NCBI GenBank assembly: GCA_903907925.1
Contig: CAIVQB010000092.1
Coordinates: 62,001 to 126,000, forward strand
Reading direction: 5' to 3'
From: an uncultured Verrucomicrobiota bacterium
GTDB lineage: Bacteria > Verrucomicrobiota > Verrucomicrobiia > Limisphaerales > UBA9464
Length of the DNA stretch: 64,000 bases
Positions 55,357-64,000 of this stretch are shown here, piece by piece (the first letter of the stretch is position 1; each line of letters opens with the position of its first letter). The position numbers were made by a program, and so were the translations under genes. The notes beneath the pieces were generated by a model. The model did not search any database. It worked only from the letters and a program-made list of their open reading frames with translations, and was not told the DNA's origin.

Positions 55357-56199
55357 TCAGGACTTGATGTCCCGCATTTGAAACGCCGTCGCGCCGATCA
55401 CGAAAAAGGTGATGTTAAATCCGGCAAGCAGGGAGAGCGATTCGATCATTCGGGCCCCGGGGACGGGTTGTAGAAACAACCATTGCCACGCGTTGAGATG
55501 ATAGGTGATGAACCACGTGCGGTATTCCTGGAACCACGGGATGTTCATCAGCACGAAATTGGCGAACAGCAAGGTGAGCGCGAGAACGGTTGCAGCCGCC
55601 GGCTTCATGTTGAAACACGAGAACAGTAAGGCCATGCCCATGACGGTGATGGCCTTCGATGCGAGAACAACATGGGCCATCCCATAGCGCCAAAGTCCCT
55701 CGTTCGCGGCGAACAGACTGAACCCGGAACCCTCACCCGGCAGGCTGGCGAACAGTCCGCCTTGGGGAAACCAAATCGAGGCGAACAGCAGGCCGAAAAT
55801 CCCGAGCGATAGCGCGAGGACGATTGAAAACAGGGCACCTGCCAGCCATTTCAGGGCGAGCAACCGAAGGCGTGAAATGGGTCGGGCGAGAATCATTCGC
55901 AGGGTTCCATCCTCGGCTTCCTTGGCCACCAGATCACCTCCCACCAGCGCGGCGTAGAGGGGCAGCAACAGGTAGGCGATGGGGATCACCACCTGGGTGG
56001 CGATGGTGATGGCGGTGAGAAAATCGGCGACGGGATAGCCGCCCCCTTCGAGCGTGCGGCGCATGCCCTGGGTGGCGCGGCTGAAGCGGAACATCAGAAT
56101 GATGGCATTCTGAGCCAGCAGGAAGGCGCCAAACCCGATATAAGTTCGCTTCTTTCCGAACAGTTTCCAGAGCTCGTGGCGCAGTTGGGTGAAGAACAT
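55357..56199 (-). CDS. ABC-2 type transporter permease
   Basis: A 280-residue protein with six hydrophobic helices, for example YIGFGAFLLAQNAIILMF, VVIPIAYLLLPLYAALVGG and AGALFSIVLALSLGIFGLLF. AKEAEDGTLRMILARPISRLRLLALKW is the coupling segment of ABC-2 permeases (ERETGT-like, here KEAEDGT). The start at 56199 is set by MFFTQLRHELWKLFGKKRTY, normal for the family. It lies 11 bases after the ATPase gene. It should export an unknown substrate, possibly linked to the pseudopilin gene in the same operon. Confidence 0.9.
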   Translation of the reverse strand: MFFTQLRHELWKLFGKKRTYIGFGAFLLAQNAIILMFRFSRATQGMRRTLEGGGYPVADFLTAITIATQVVIPIAYLLLPLYAALVGGDLVAKEAEDGTLRMILARPISRLRLLALKWLAGALFSIVLALSLGIFGLLFASIWFPQGGLFASLPGEGSGFSLFAANEGLWRYGMAHVVLASKAITVMGMALLFSCFNMKPAAATVLALTLLFANFVLMNIPWFQEYRTWFITYHLNAWQWLFLQPVPGARMIESLSLLAGFNITFFVIGATAFQMRDIKS

Positions 56200-56210
56200 G
56201 GGCCGTGAAA

Positions 56211-57158
56211 TCAGGAGACTGCGGTGGATTGAACGGGCGGGACGGCGGTCGATGTTTCGTCCGGCGAGGCGTTGGGGCGCATCAACGACAGGTAAAAACT
56301 TTCCAGCGTCTGCCGTTCTGGCGCGAGTTCGTGAACGGGCCGGCCGGCGTGAACCAGATGCCGGGCGAGATCGGCGGTGGTGGCGGTCGGTGCGAGTTCG
56401 AGTCGGTGTCCGTCCTGATGCCGGCGGACCCATCCCGCGGCCTGCAATTCCGCGGCGGCGGCGACAAAATCGTCGGTCCGCAGGTGAACCCAGGTCGGTC
56501 CGCTGCGCGCCTCGCTCAACAGTCCGTCGAACACTTTTTCACCGCGGTTCATCACGGCGATGCGGGAACACAACTGTTCCACTTCGCTCAACAGGTGACT
56601 CGAAAGAAGAATGGTCAGTCCGAGCTCCCGGTGCAGCCGTTGAATGGTGTGGCGCATCTCGTGGATGCCTTCCGGATCGAGCCCGTTGGTGGGTTCGTCG
56701 AGGATGAGCAATTCCGGTCCCGGCAGCAGCGCCTGGGCGAGCGCGAGGCGAGCCCGCATGCCGTGGGAATAGGTGCGGACCGTCGACCGTTCACGGCCGG
56801 TAAGACCCACCCAGTCGACCACTTCCCGAATCCGGGCCGGGGGCGTGGCGGCGGTGTAACTGGCGAGGATTTCGAGATTTCGCCAGCCGCTCAGGTAGTC
56901 ATAAAAAACGGGTGCCTCGAAAATGGCACCGACCCGGGCCAGCGCGGCGGAACGGTTTTGAAAGACATCGTGCCCATCGATCCGGAGCGTGCCGGCGTCG
57001 GGCCAGACCTGCCCGAGCAACATGCCGATGGTGGTGCTTTTGCCGGCGCCATTGTGACCCAGTAGACCGAAGATGTTTCCGCGAGCGACTTCAAGATCGA
57101 GGGCGCGGACCGCGGCACGACCGGCGAACGCCTTGCTGAGGCTCTCGATTCGAATCAT
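56211..57158 (-). CDS. ABC-2 type transporter ATP-binding protein
   Basis: A 315-residue ATPase. Walker [10 protein letters not shown] starts at residue 34, the signature is YSHGMRARL in place of LSGGQ, Walker B is [12 protein letters not shown] and the switch His lies in LLSSHLL. This diverged signature is common in the BcrA/YxlF-like group. A C-terminal domain of about 90 residues follows, ending in a Thr/Ser/Pro-rich tail. Its ATG overlaps the stop of the pseudopilin-like gene by four bases, so the two are coupled. Confidence 0.92.
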   Translation of the reverse strand: MIRIESLSKAFAGRAAVRALDLEVARGNIFGLLGHNGAGKSTTIGMLLGQVWPDAGTLRIDGHDVFQNRSAALARVGAIFEAPVFYDYLSGWRNLEILASYTAATPPARIREVVDWVGLTGRERSTVRTYSHGMRARLALAQALLPGPELLILDEPTNGLDPEGIHEMRHTIQRLHRELGLTILLSSHLLSEVEQLCSRIAVMNRGEKVFDGLLSEARSGPTWVHLRTDDFVAAAAELQAAGWVRRHQDGHRLELAPTATTADLARHLVHAGRPVHELAPERQTLESFYLSLMRPNASPDETSTAVPPVQSTAVS

Positions 57159-57709
57159 TTGGCGGTGGTCTCCGTTTCCAGCACGAAGAAGTTCTTCACC
57201 GCGCCATCGGAGTAGAGGTGGTTTTTCTCGCGACCGCGCCCGCGTGCGGCGTGGAATCCGGCCTTGTCGCTGAACAAGGCGATGCGGTTGTCGCGGACCG
57301 TCAGGCCAAAGACCCGGAGGCGGTCGGCCGGTTGTCCGTTGAGCAGGAAATTCCAGAAGTAACTCGAGCCGGTGTCCTCGAACCAGCGTTCCCGGTCGCC
57401 GGGACAGCGGAGCACCTGGGTCGCACCGAGGAAGCGGAGGAGGACCTCCTCGACCGAAGTGCCGACGGGCAACGTTGCGCCGCGGGGACGGTTTTGCATC
57501 ACCGGGAGGATGTTCCGGTTCTCATCGAGATACAGATGCAGGGCCACGCCGACCTGTTTGAGATTGGAAAGGCAGGCGGTGGCGCGGGCGGTGCCGGTGG
57601 CGCGGCCGAGTGTCGGAAGGAGGAGACCCGCCAGCACGGCTATCAACGCGATCACCACGAGGAGCTCGATCAGCGTGAAGGCCGTCGGCAGGTTGGGCCG
57701 CGCTCTCAT
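57155..57709 (-). CDS. type II pseudopilin-like protein in ABC operon
   Basis: A 184-residue protein with leader LPTA10|F11-T-L-I-E15 and the hydrophobic helix [19 protein letters not shown]. Ala replaces Gly before the cut. [22 protein letters not shown] is the helix that follows in verrucomicrobial and planctomycete prepilin-like (DUF1559-type) proteins; the end [13 protein letters not shown] resembles their H-x-DG closing motif. It is coupled at both ends by four-base overlaps to a hypothetical protein and an ABC ATPase. Prepilin-like proteins are not normal parts of ABC-2 operons. Confidence 0.85.
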   Translation of the reverse strand: MRARPNLPTAFTLIELLVVIALIAVLAGLLLPTLGRATGTARATACLSNLKQVGVALHLYLDENRNILPVMQNRPRGATLPVGTSVEEVLLRFLGATQVLRCPGDRERWFEDTGSSYFWNFLLNGQPADRLRVFGLTVRDNRIALFSDKAGFHAARGRGREKNHLYSDGAVKNFFVLETETTAK

Positions 57710-58344
57710 GGGTTCGGACGGGGACGGCGGGGTTCCCGGAACAATCGGCCGCTCTCCATGTTCTGCTGGAGTTCCTCGAGCAATGGGGCCATTTCCGACT
57801 TCAACTGGGTCGAACCCGAGTCATAGAACGACTTCAACCCGGCCTGGACGACCCGTTCTTGGACCGCCCGTGGAATGGAAGGTGGCGCATCCGTTCCTGT
57901 TGCAGGGTCACCTTCGTCCGCGGCGGTTTCCCGGGCTTCGCGCAACCGGCGGACGGAATCCTCGATGGCCTTTCGCCGGCGTTCGGGAGGCATTTGTTCG
58001 AAGGCCGTCATCATCTGGTTGAAGCCGGAAGGCAGGGTGCTTTCCAAGAACGAAGCCTTCTCTTCGTCCGTCATCGCCGCGAACCAACGGCGCCAGTCGG
58101 GGCTCATCCGGGCCTGCTTCCGTTCCTCCAGGGTGAGGGCGTTCCACATCGATGCCAATTTGGCCAGTGCCCGTGTCCGAGCCTCGCCGGTCAAATGAGC
58201 AAGGTCGATGTCGTGTAAAAACGCCCGGACCCGCTCTGGAGTGATTTTGATGGCGCGGGCAATAAAGAGTCCGCCGAGGGCGATCAACCAGGCGACCGCA
58301 AGGGCTGAAAGGGCTATAAACAGGGGCCTTCGGCGGGGCGACAC
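57706..58344 (-). CDS. hypothetical membrane-anchored helical protein
   Basis: A 212-residue protein with one N-terminal hydrophobic helix ([21 protein letters not shown], about residues 9-29) and a helical, charged rest with short tryptophan-bearing units ([39 protein letters not shown]). It leads the leftward operon with the pseudopilin and ABC genes and is coupled to the next gene by a four-base overlap. I recognise no family; a periplasmic or cytoplasmic scaffold is possible. Confidence 0.75.
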   Translation of the reverse strand: MSPRRRPLFIALSALAVAWLIALGGLFIARAIKITPERVRAFLHDIDLAHLTGEARTRALAKLASMWNALTLEERKQARMSPDWRRWFAAMTDEEKASFLESTLPSGFNQMMTAFEQMPPERRRKAIEDSVRRLREARETAADEGDPATGTDAPPSIPRAVQERVVQAGLKSFYDSGSTQLKSEMAPLLEELQQNMESGRLFREPRRPRPNP

Positions 58345-58401
58345 GGGGTGACATTAGCCTCCAAAAAGAGGGGAGTCACCCTGTCATCGAAGAAAAATCC
58401 C

Positions 58402-58429
58402 TTGCACCGACGACTTTCGTTCCTATGCT
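58402..58429 (+). promoter_or_regulatory. putative promoter of rpmI-rplT
   Basis: TTGCAC (58402-58407) and TATGCT (58424-58429) are separated by 16 bases, 35 bases upstream of the rpmI start codon. Four to five bases of each box agree with the sigma70 consensus. It fits the start of the ribosomal gene transcript, since the upstream gene is divergent. Confidence 0.5.
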
Positions 58430-58464
58430 GCGCGCTCTTTTACGAAGGGAATTGAAGGCTTTTT

Positions 58465-58674
58465 ATGCGTCGTCCGAAGGGAATCAAAACGAAGAAATCG
58501 GTGGCCAAGCGGTTTAAAATTACCGCCGGTGGCAAGATCAAGGCACGCCACTCCGGCATGCGGCACCTCTTGTCGGGCAAGAGTTCCAAGCGCCGTCGTC
58601 GTCTGGGCAAGTCTTTCATTCTGAGCCCCCGCGACGAATACAAGATCAAGGCGTGCCTGCCGTTCACCCGCTGA
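58465..58674 (+). CDS. rpmI: 50S ribosomal protein bL35
   Basis: A 69-residue, strongly basic protein of the large ribosomal subunit. KTKKSVAKRFKITAGGKIK and HLLSGKSSKRRRRLGK are the conserved bL35 blocks. It precedes rplT by 55 bases, the usual pair. infC, which normally lies just upstream of rpmI, is absent; the upstream gene here is divergent and unrelated. Confidence 0.96.
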   Translation: MRRPKGIKTKKSVAKRFKITAGGKIKARHSGMRHLLSGKSSKRRRRLGKSFILSPRDEYKIKACLPFTR

Positions 58675-58729
58675 CGCCGAACGGCTCACGTCCACGGATC
58701 CGCATCTTCCACTTTAAACTGACCTCACC

Positions 58730-59101
58730 ATGCGCGTTACCAACGCAGTTGCCTCCCGCAAACGTCGCAAACGGATGCTTCAGCTCGCCAAGGGCTTTCG
58801 CCTCAAGCGCAGCAAGCTGTACCGTTACGCCAGCGACGCCGTCGACCACGGCCTCCAATACGCCTATCGCGATCGCCGCCGTAAGAAGCGCGAATACCGC
58901 TACCTGTGGCAGATCCGCATCAATGCCGCGGCGCGCGCCTCGGGGATCACCTACAGCCGTTTCATGGAAGGATTGAAGGCTGCCCAGTGCGCCATCGACC
59001 GCAAGGTGCTGGCCGACCTCGCCGCCACCGATTCCGCCGCCTTCGTCAAGTTGGTCGAAGTCGCCCAGAACGGACTCAAGGCCAAGGCCGCCAAGGTCTG
59101 A
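58730..59101 (+). CDS. rplT: 50S ribosomal protein bL20
   Basis: A 123-residue large-subunit assembly protein. The N-terminal extension is basic and helical (RKRRKRMLQLAKGFRLKRSKLY), and SRFMEGLKAAQCAIDRKVLADLA is the conserved C-terminal region. In enterobacteria bL20 represses its own operon by binding the mRNA; whether it does so here cannot be told. Two hairpins follow it before pheS. Confidence 0.96.
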   Translation: MRVTNAVASRKRRKRMLQLAKGFRLKRSKLYRYASDAVDHGLQYAYRDRRRKKREYRYLWQIRINAAARASGITYSRFMEGLKAAQCAIDRKVLADLAATDSAAFVKLVEVAQNGLKAKAAKV

Positions 59102-59138
59102 TTCGCACCGGGATTTTCCCGGGCATTCTTTTTCAGCA

Positions 59139-59167
59139 ACGGGCGGCCGCCAACGGTCGCCCGTTTT
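59139..59167 (+). terminator. hairpin between rplT and pheS
   Basis: A 10-base-pair stem (59139-59148 with 59155-59164, one G-T pair), a six-base loop and a short run of four T (59164-59167). A smaller hairpin, CCGGGA/TCCCGG at 59108-59122, lies just before it and is followed by CTTTTT. The short T run makes this a weak terminator or an attenuator. Confidence 0.5.
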
Positions 59168-59230
59168 GCTGTCCGGACCGCCCGCCGCCTTCTTCTCGCT
59201 TCTCGTCACCGTCTCCCCGATCCTTTCCCC

Positions 59231-60235
59231 ATGTCCCTGCTCGAACAGATCGAGTCCGTAAAACAGGCGGCCGTCACCGAACTTCAGTCCGCGGAAGAAC
59301 TGCCCGCCCTGGAACGTACCAAGGGTGCTTTCCTGGGTGCCGGGGGACGTTTCACCGCGCTGATGAAGGAGATGGGTTCGATCTCCAAGGAGGAACGGCC
59401 GGCGGCCGGCAAGGCGATGAACGCCGCCAAGCTGGAGATCGAATCCGCCCTGGTTCAACGCCGCGAAACACTGGAGTTGAAGGCCGCCCTTCCGGCCGAG
59501 CCCGCCGATTTCACCCTGCCGGGCCGGCGTCGCCGTGTCGGCCGGCTTCATCCGCTGTCCCAGGTCACCGATGACATCGTCCGGGCCTTTCGCCGCCTGG
59601 GATTTGCCGTCGCCGACGGACCCGAAATCGAGGACGAGTACCATTGCTTCGATGCCCTGAACACGCCGGCCGATCATCCGGCCCGGGATGCGCAGGACAC
59701 GTTCTTCGTGGACGCGGCCGGCCGGCCGTTGCTGCGGACCCACACGTCCTCGGTGCAGATCCGGGTGATGGAGAAAATGCCGCCACCGATCCGGATCATC
59801 GTTCCGGGCCGGGTTTATCGCCGTGACAACGCGGATGCCACCCACAACCCGACCTTCCACCAGATCGAAGGACTTTACGTGGATCGCAACGTGACGGTCG
59901 GCGATTTGAAGGGAACCGTTGAAGCGGTGTTCCGCGATCTGTTGGGAAGTGACGTGCGCCTGCGGTTCCGTCCGCATTATTTCAGCTACACTGAACCGAG
60001 TCTGGAGATTGATTTCACCAACGCCCTGGTGAAGAAACTGGGCAAGGACTGGCTGGAGATCGCCGGCTGCGGAATGGTGCATCCAAAGGTCTTTGAAACC
60101 GTGGGTTACGATCCCGAAGTGTGGAGCGGATGGGCCTTCGGGTTTGGCATCGAGCGTATCGCCATGCTGCGCTATGGGATCACCGACATCCGTTTGTTCT
60201 ACGAGAACGACGTGCGGTTCCTGAGGCAATTTTGA
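59231..60235 (+). CDS. pheS: phenylalanine-tRNA ligase alpha subunit
   Basis: A 334-residue class II synthetase subunit that, with PheT, charges tRNA(Phe). An N-terminal coiled coil (about 1-85) is followed by the catalytic core: GRRRRVGRLHPLSQV, ARDAQDTFFVD, LLRTHTSSVQIR (motif 2 region with the ATP-binding arginine), FHQIEGLYVD and the motif 3 block WAFGFGIERIAMLRYG. The ATG at 59231 suits the family. It is separated from pheT by an acyltransferase gene. Confidence 0.96.
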   Translation: MSLLEQIESVKQAAVTELQSAEELPALERTKGAFLGAGGRFTALMKEMGSISKEERPAAGKAMNAAKLEIESALVQRRETLELKAALPAEPADFTLPGRRRRVGRLHPLSQVTDDIVRAFRRLGFAVADGPEIEDEYHCFDALNTPADHPARDAQDTFFVDAAGRPLLRTHTSSVQIRVMEKMPPPIRIIVPGRVYRRDNADATHNPTFHQIEGLYVDRNVTVGDLKGTVEAVFRDLLGSDVRLRFRPHYFSYTEPSLEIDFTNALVKKLGKDWLEIAGCGMVHPKVFETVGYDPEVWSGWAFGFGIERIAMLRYGITDIRLFYENDVRFLRQF

Positions 60236-60297
60236 TTCGTCCGTCGCGATGGGCCCGTTGGCCCGGCGACGCTGCCTTCGTCTTCGCTCCTGCACTC

Positions 60298-61410
60298 ATG
60301 TCGTCCGATTCATCCCCAACCTCCCGGCAGCGGATTGCCGGTCTGGATGCGATCCGGTTCGTCGCCGCGTCGTGGGTGGTGCTGCATCACATCGGGCCGT
60401 GGCCGGGCGCGGATGTGAAAACGGCGTGGCAGACCGGCTTGCACCTGCTCTTCAACGGACCGGCCGCCGTTACCGTGTTTTTTGTGATCTCGGGATTCGT
60501 CATCCATCATCCGTTCGTTCATCGACCGCTGGGAAACCCGGTGCCGTTCTGGGCCCAACGTTGGATACGAATCAGCCTGCCGGCGGCGGTGATGACGGTG
60601 CTGATGTTTCGATTCCGTTTTCTTGGGATCCGGATGCCCTGGGATGGTTTTCAACTCACGCCGCTGGGGCATGGACTCGGATTTCGCGACACTTCAGGCC
60701 TGATGTGGAGTCTGGTGGCCGAGGTTGTTTACTACGGCTTATATCCCTTCCTCCGGCCCGTCGGAATGAGGATCGGCTGGTGGCGATTGGCCGGCCTGGC
60801 GTTGGTTCCCGCGTTGGCATTGCTTCTGTGGCAACCACGGGCGCTGTTGTTTAACAATTTCACCCATTGGATGGCCTGGATTCTCGGACTTCCATCGTGG
60901 CTCGCCGGTTGTGCATTGGCTCAGACTGTTGCGACCGAATCACCGGCAACCGCTTCAAGGGGCGGCGGACGGGTGGGGCTATGGCGCATCGCGATCCTGC
61001 TCGGCGCGTGGCTGACGGCGGTCCTCAAGGAACATACCTGGTCTGAACTGCCGCAGATTGGGTATCCGTGGACACTTCAACTGTTCGCAATTCTCGTGGT
61101 CGGCTGGGTGCGGGCGGAGATACTTCAAGCCGCCCGGCGTCCCGGACCCGCGTGGCTCGAATGGAACGGCCGGTGGAGCTATTCGATCTACCTGACGCAT
61201 ATGGCGGCGCTGACGTTTTGGCTGGGTGTGGTGGGTGGACCCGACCTGCCCGGTGCGCCCTGGATTGGGGCGTTTGCCCGCATGGCCGCCATTTTTGGTC
61301 TGTGTTTCCTTTTCTATCTGACGGTGGAATGGCCGAGCTGGCAGGTTGCCCGATGGGCGGGCCGCCGGCTGCGTTTGAATCGTGTCGTTGCCCCGCCCCA
61401 GCCGGCCTGA
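60298..61410 (+). CDS. acyltransferase 3 (OafA/YrhL-like) membrane protein
   Basis: A 370-residue integral membrane acyltransferase with about ten helices. RIAGLDAIRFVAASWVVLHHIG holds the conserved R/H region, with FFVISGFVIHHPF next; WSLVAEVVYYGLYP and GRWSYSIYLTHMAAL are two further landmarks. Members O-acetylate or otherwise acylate surface glycans and other molecules. The ATG at 60298 is chosen because the frame from 60121 overlaps pheS. It lies between pheS and pheT in the same direction and splits the usual pheST pair. Confidence 0.9.
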   Translation: MSSDSSPTSRQRIAGLDAIRFVAASWVVLHHIGPWPGADVKTAWQTGLHLLFNGPAAVTVFFVISGFVIHHPFVHRPLGNPVPFWAQRWIRISLPAAVMTVLMFRFRFLGIRMPWDGFQLTPLGHGLGFRDTSGLMWSLVAEVVYYGLYPFLRPVGMRIGWWRLAGLALVPALALLLWQPRALLFNNFTHWMAWILGLPSWLAGCALAQTVATESPATASRGGGRVGLWRIAILLGAWLTAVLKEHTWSELPQIGYPWTLQLFAILVVGWVRAEILQAARRPGPAWLEWNGRWSYSIYLTHMAALTFWLGVVGGPDLPGAPWIGAFARMAAIFGLCFLFYLTVEWPSWQVARWAGRRLRLNRVVAPPQPA

Positions 61411-61450
61411 TCTGTTTTCCATCGCCTCCCGCCATACGCTCTAATTCGCC

Positions 61451-63886
61451 ATGAAAGTCACTCTGAACTGGCTCAAAAACCACGTCGACTTCGACTGGTC
61501 GCCCGAAGAACTCACGGAACGTCTCACGTTGCTCGGCCTGGAGGTCGAGGGCGTGAAGCGTTTGGTGGGAGCCTTCGAAGGCATTGTCGTGGCCCAGGTA
61601 CTCAGCCGGGACAAACATCCCAACGCCGACAAACTGTCGGTCTGCCGTGTCGCCGATGGGCGCGGTGAACGGCAAATCGTCTGCGGTGCGCAGAATTTCC
61701 AGCCCGGCGACAAGGTTCCCCTCATTCTGCCGGGCGCGTCGCTGCCTCCGAAGCCGGGCGACAAGGAGCCGTTCGTCATCAAGGTGGGAAAGATTCGCGG
61801 AGTGGAATCCCATGGGATGATGTGTTCACCCGCCGAACTCGGCCTTCCAGATGCCGTGGACGGATTGTTGATTCTTCCGCCGACCGCCACCGTCGGGCAA
61901 CCGTTCGCCGAATTCCTGGGCCGTGCGGGAAGCGACGTGGTCTACGATCTCGAGGTCACGCCGAACCGACCGGATCTCAACAGTGTCATCGGCATTGCAC
62001 GCGAAATCGCGGCGCTCACCGGCAATTCGTTGCGTCATCCGGAATTGACCGCCGATCCAGTCGCCGGCGCGGCTCCGGTGGTGGTCCGCATCGATGCTCC
62101 CGATTTGTGTCCACGCTACACGGCGCGCGTCATTCGTGGCGTCCGGGTGGGACCAAGTCCGGACTGGCTCCGGTCGATGCTCGAAAAAGTCGGCCTGCGC
62201 AGCATCAACAATGTGGTCGACGTGTCGAACTACGTCATGCTCGAGACCGGCCAACCGTTGCACACGTTCGATCTGCGTCTCATCGAACCCGCGGTCGGGG
62301 TAGGCGGGTTGCCGACGCTGGTGATCCGGCGGGCGGCCGAGGGTGAGATGTTCACCACGCTGGATGGCCGTGAACATCGACTGACGCCGGAAAACCTTCT
62401 GATCGCCGACTCGGCCAAGGGCATTGCGCTCGCCGGAGTCATGGGCGGTTTGAACACCGAGATCCGAGACAGCACGACCGATGTACTCATCGAGTCCGCC
62501 TATTTCACGCCGACCCAGATTCGACGTACCAGCAAGGCGCTGGGGCTTCGCACCGATGCCAGCTATCGGTTTGAGCGTGGTGCCGATCCCAACGCGGTGG
62601 CGACCGCCGGTCGGCGGTGCGCTGATCTGATCTTGGCGACCGCGGGCGGAATCGCGGACGGCCTGCCCGTCGATGCCTGGCCGACCGTTGCCGAGGCGAA
62701 GACGGTTGTCCTGCGCCATGAAAAGGTGGAAGCGTTGTTGGGCGTGGCGATTCCCGGAGTGGATCAAGTGGGCATGCTCACGCGCCTCGGGTTGGCGCTT
62801 CAGCCGGCTGAGGGAGACGCTCCCGGATCCTCACGGTTTTCCATTCCCTCGTGGCGCGTGGATTTAAAGCGCGAGGCGGATCTGATCGAGGAAATCGCGC
62901 GGTTGTACGGGGTCGACCGAATTCCCTCCACGCCGCCGCGGCGTGCGACCGGGGCGCATCCGTTTGACGCGGTGTACGATCAACTGGCGGAAATTCGGCG
63001 GCAATTGGCGGCGTTGGGCTTGAACGAGGCGCAGGGGCAGACGCTGATCAACGACGGCGCGGCGCGCCTGATCGGCGTCGAGCCGGTGCTGCTGGCGAAT
63101 CCGTTGAGCAGCGACATGAATGCGCTGCGGCCCTCGCTGTTGCCGGGGTTGATCGACTGTTTGTCGCACAATCTGACCCGGCGCAATGGCGAGGTTCAGT
63201 TGTTCGAGATCGGTCGTGTTTTCAATCGGTCCGGCGATGCAGTCGTGGAAGGCTGGCGTCTGGCGGTGGCTCTGACCGGGGCGCGGAATCCGCTGTTCTG
63301 GGCGGGTGCTGAACGGGATGTCACCTGCGACATCAGTGATCTGAAGGGGATGGTCGAAGAAATCCTGGAAGCTTCGGGGTTGCGCGGCGTGACCTACACC
63401 CGGCGGACCGAGGCCACCGGGTTGTGGATTGAATCGGCGGTGGTGGCCCTGGGTGGAAAACGGGTGCTGGGCCAGTTGGGCCAGATGCAACCGGTCCTCG
63501 CCAAGCGACGCGATTTGAGGGACCCCGTTTTTCTGGCCGAGCTGGATCTCGATCTGATCCTGGCGCGCCGCAATCCCGTCAGGAGCTTCAAACCGCTGCC
63601 GCAATTCCCGTCGATCCGGCGGGATGTGGCGATGATCGTGCCCGAGGGGGTCACGCACGAGGCGGTCCTGGAGGTCGTGCGGCAGATCAAGCCGGCGAAT
63701 CTGGAAAGCATCGATCCCTTCGACGTCTTCCGCGGACGACAGGTGCCCGCGGGTCAAAAGAGCCTGGCCTACGCGCTGACCTATCGGGCGGCCGATCGGA
63801 CTTTACGCGAGGATGAGGTCACGCCGGTTCATTCCCGGTTGGTGGAGGGATTCCGGGGTTCGATGGGCGCCTCGATCCGGGAATGA
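61451..63886 (+). CDS. pheT: phenylalanine-tRNA ligase beta subunit
   Basis: An 811-residue subunit. The tRNA-binding OB domain lies at about residues 38-150 (VVAQVLSRDKHPNADKLSVC), B3/B4 editing at about 205-385 (RYTARVIRGVRVGPSPDWL), B5 at about 405-475, the inactive synthetase core in the middle and the FDX-ACB anticodon-binding domain at about 715-808 (FKPLPQFPSIRRDVAMIV). Length is normal. It follows the acyltransferase by 40 bases. Confidence 0.96.
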   Translation: MKVTLNWLKNHVDFDWSPEELTERLTLLGLEVEGVKRLVGAFEGIVVAQVLSRDKHPNADKLSVCRVADGRGERQIVCGAQNFQPGDKVPLILPGASLPPKPGDKEPFVIKVGKIRGVESHGMMCSPAELGLPDAVDGLLILPPTATVGQPFAEFLGRAGSDVVYDLEVTPNRPDLNSVIGIAREIAALTGNSLRHPELTADPVAGAAPVVVRIDAPDLCPRYTARVIRGVRVGPSPDWLRSMLEKVGLRSINNVVDVSNYVMLETGQPLHTFDLRLIEPAVGVGGLPTLVIRRAAEGEMFTTLDGREHRLTPENLLIADSAKGIALAGVMGGLNTEIRDSTTDVLIESAYFTPTQIRRTSKALGLRTDASYRFERGADPNAVATAGRRCADLILATAGGIADGLPVDAWPTVAEAKTVVLRHEKVEALLGVAIPGVDQVGMLTRLGLALQPAEGDAPGSSRFSIPSWRVDLKREADLIEEIARLYGVDRIPSTPPRRATGAHPFDAVYDQLAEIRRQLAALGLNEAQGQTLINDGAARLIGVEPVLLANPLSSDMNALRPSLLPGLIDCLSHNLTRRNGEVQLFEIGRVFNRSGDAVVEGWRLAVALTGARNPLFWAGAERDVTCDISDLKGMVEEILEASGLRGVTYTRRTEATGLWIESAVVALGGKRVLGQLGQMQPVLAKRRDLRDPVFLAELDLDLILARRNPVRSFKPLPQFPSIRRDVAMIVPEGVTHEAVLEVVRQIKPANLESIDPFDVFRGRQVPAGQKSLAYALTYRAADRTLREDEVTPVHSRLVEGFRGSMGASIRE

Positions 63887-63912
63887 CTGCCGGCTGCGAT
63901 CGCGCCCGATTC

Positions 63913-64000
63913 CTATTGATCCTCCGGGGCGGCGGGGTTGAGGATTTCGGCGCACGAAACTCCGCGTTGTTCCATCGCAGGATCCGAAGCGGCCGCTGAA
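63913..64000 (-). CDS. 3' end of an unidentified gene
   Basis: The reverse strand is open from the window edge to a TAG at 63913-63915. The readable part, about 29 residues ending EILNPAAPEDQ, is protein-like, but too short to name. It converges on pheT with a gap of 26 bases. Confidence 0.35.
   Translation of the reverse strand, partial: SAAASDPAMEQRGVSCAEILNPAAPEDQ

Noticed and set aside
1-64000. CRISPR array, tRNA or rRNA genes, prophage or integrase
   Set aside because: No regularly spaced identical repeats, no cloverleaf or rRNA sequence that I could recognise, and no integrase, transposase or phage gene in any frame.

Overview
The window reads as a chromosomal segment of a GC-rich member of the Verrucomicrobiota. 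The evidence is a full 'Verru_Chthon' cassette of pseudopilin-like genes (order D, B, C, A), several pseudopilins with the A|FTLxELL cleavage context that I associate with this phylum, a giant secreted subtilase carrying C-terminal GGPFS/YRV modules, and many short hairpin-forming dispersed repeats between genes. A subdivision-3 (Pedosphaera/Limisphaera-like) origin is a guess. No rRNA, tRNA, CRISPR array, phage or integrase is visible.

Layout. 1-3400: a VC0807-type membrane protein (cut by the window edge), a small membrane protein, an FmdB-type zinc ribbon and a DUF4175-like membrane/coiled-coil protein. 3663-9685: the motor of a type IV pilus or type II secretion-like machine (PilB/GspE-like ATPase, PilT, a second PilB/GspE-like ATPase, PilC/GspF), closed by a strong terminator. 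9770-10488: a BrnT/BrnA-like toxin-antitoxin pair with its own promoter and operator-like palindrome. 10527-19173: six pseudopilin-like genes ending in a 1408-residue GspK-like protein. 19192-27369: a 2725-residue subtilisin-like surface or secreted protease. The block 3663-27369 (apart from the TA pair) is the most distinctive part of the window: motor, pseudopilus and a likely exported client in one orientation.

27381-35678: mixed metabolic and house-keeping genes (PfkB sugar kinase, PspC-domain protein, DUF1801 fusion, DUF1697, AlkD-like DNA repair, Dxr of the MEP pathway, an RMD1-like protein, HAD phosphatase, TPR protein, Rieske ferredoxin). 35894-42143: surface polysaccharide-type genes (glycosyltransferase, two methyltransferases, flippase) followed by a PaaK-like CoA ligase and an EamA-like membrane protein. 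42463-48452: a MoaD-like/BNR-repeat pair, a YjhG/YagF-type xylonate dehydratase, a secreted esterase, an AtzH/HpxZ-like protein and a Tat-exported intradiol dioxygenase. 48525-54539: a MacAB-like efflux operon and a secreted C45-type hydrolase. 55357-58344: a leftward operon joining a pseudopilin to an ABC-2 transporter. 58465-63886: rpmI, rplT, pheS, an acyltransferase and pheT.

Five kinds of inverted-repeat element lie in intergenic gaps (28356, 35693, 40169, 42200/44161, 50412/52848, 55154). They look like small non-autonomous repeats rather than genes. Start codons were moved downstream from the longest open frame wherever an overlap with a neighbour, a ribosome binding site or the family's usual N-terminus argued for it; each such choice is stated.
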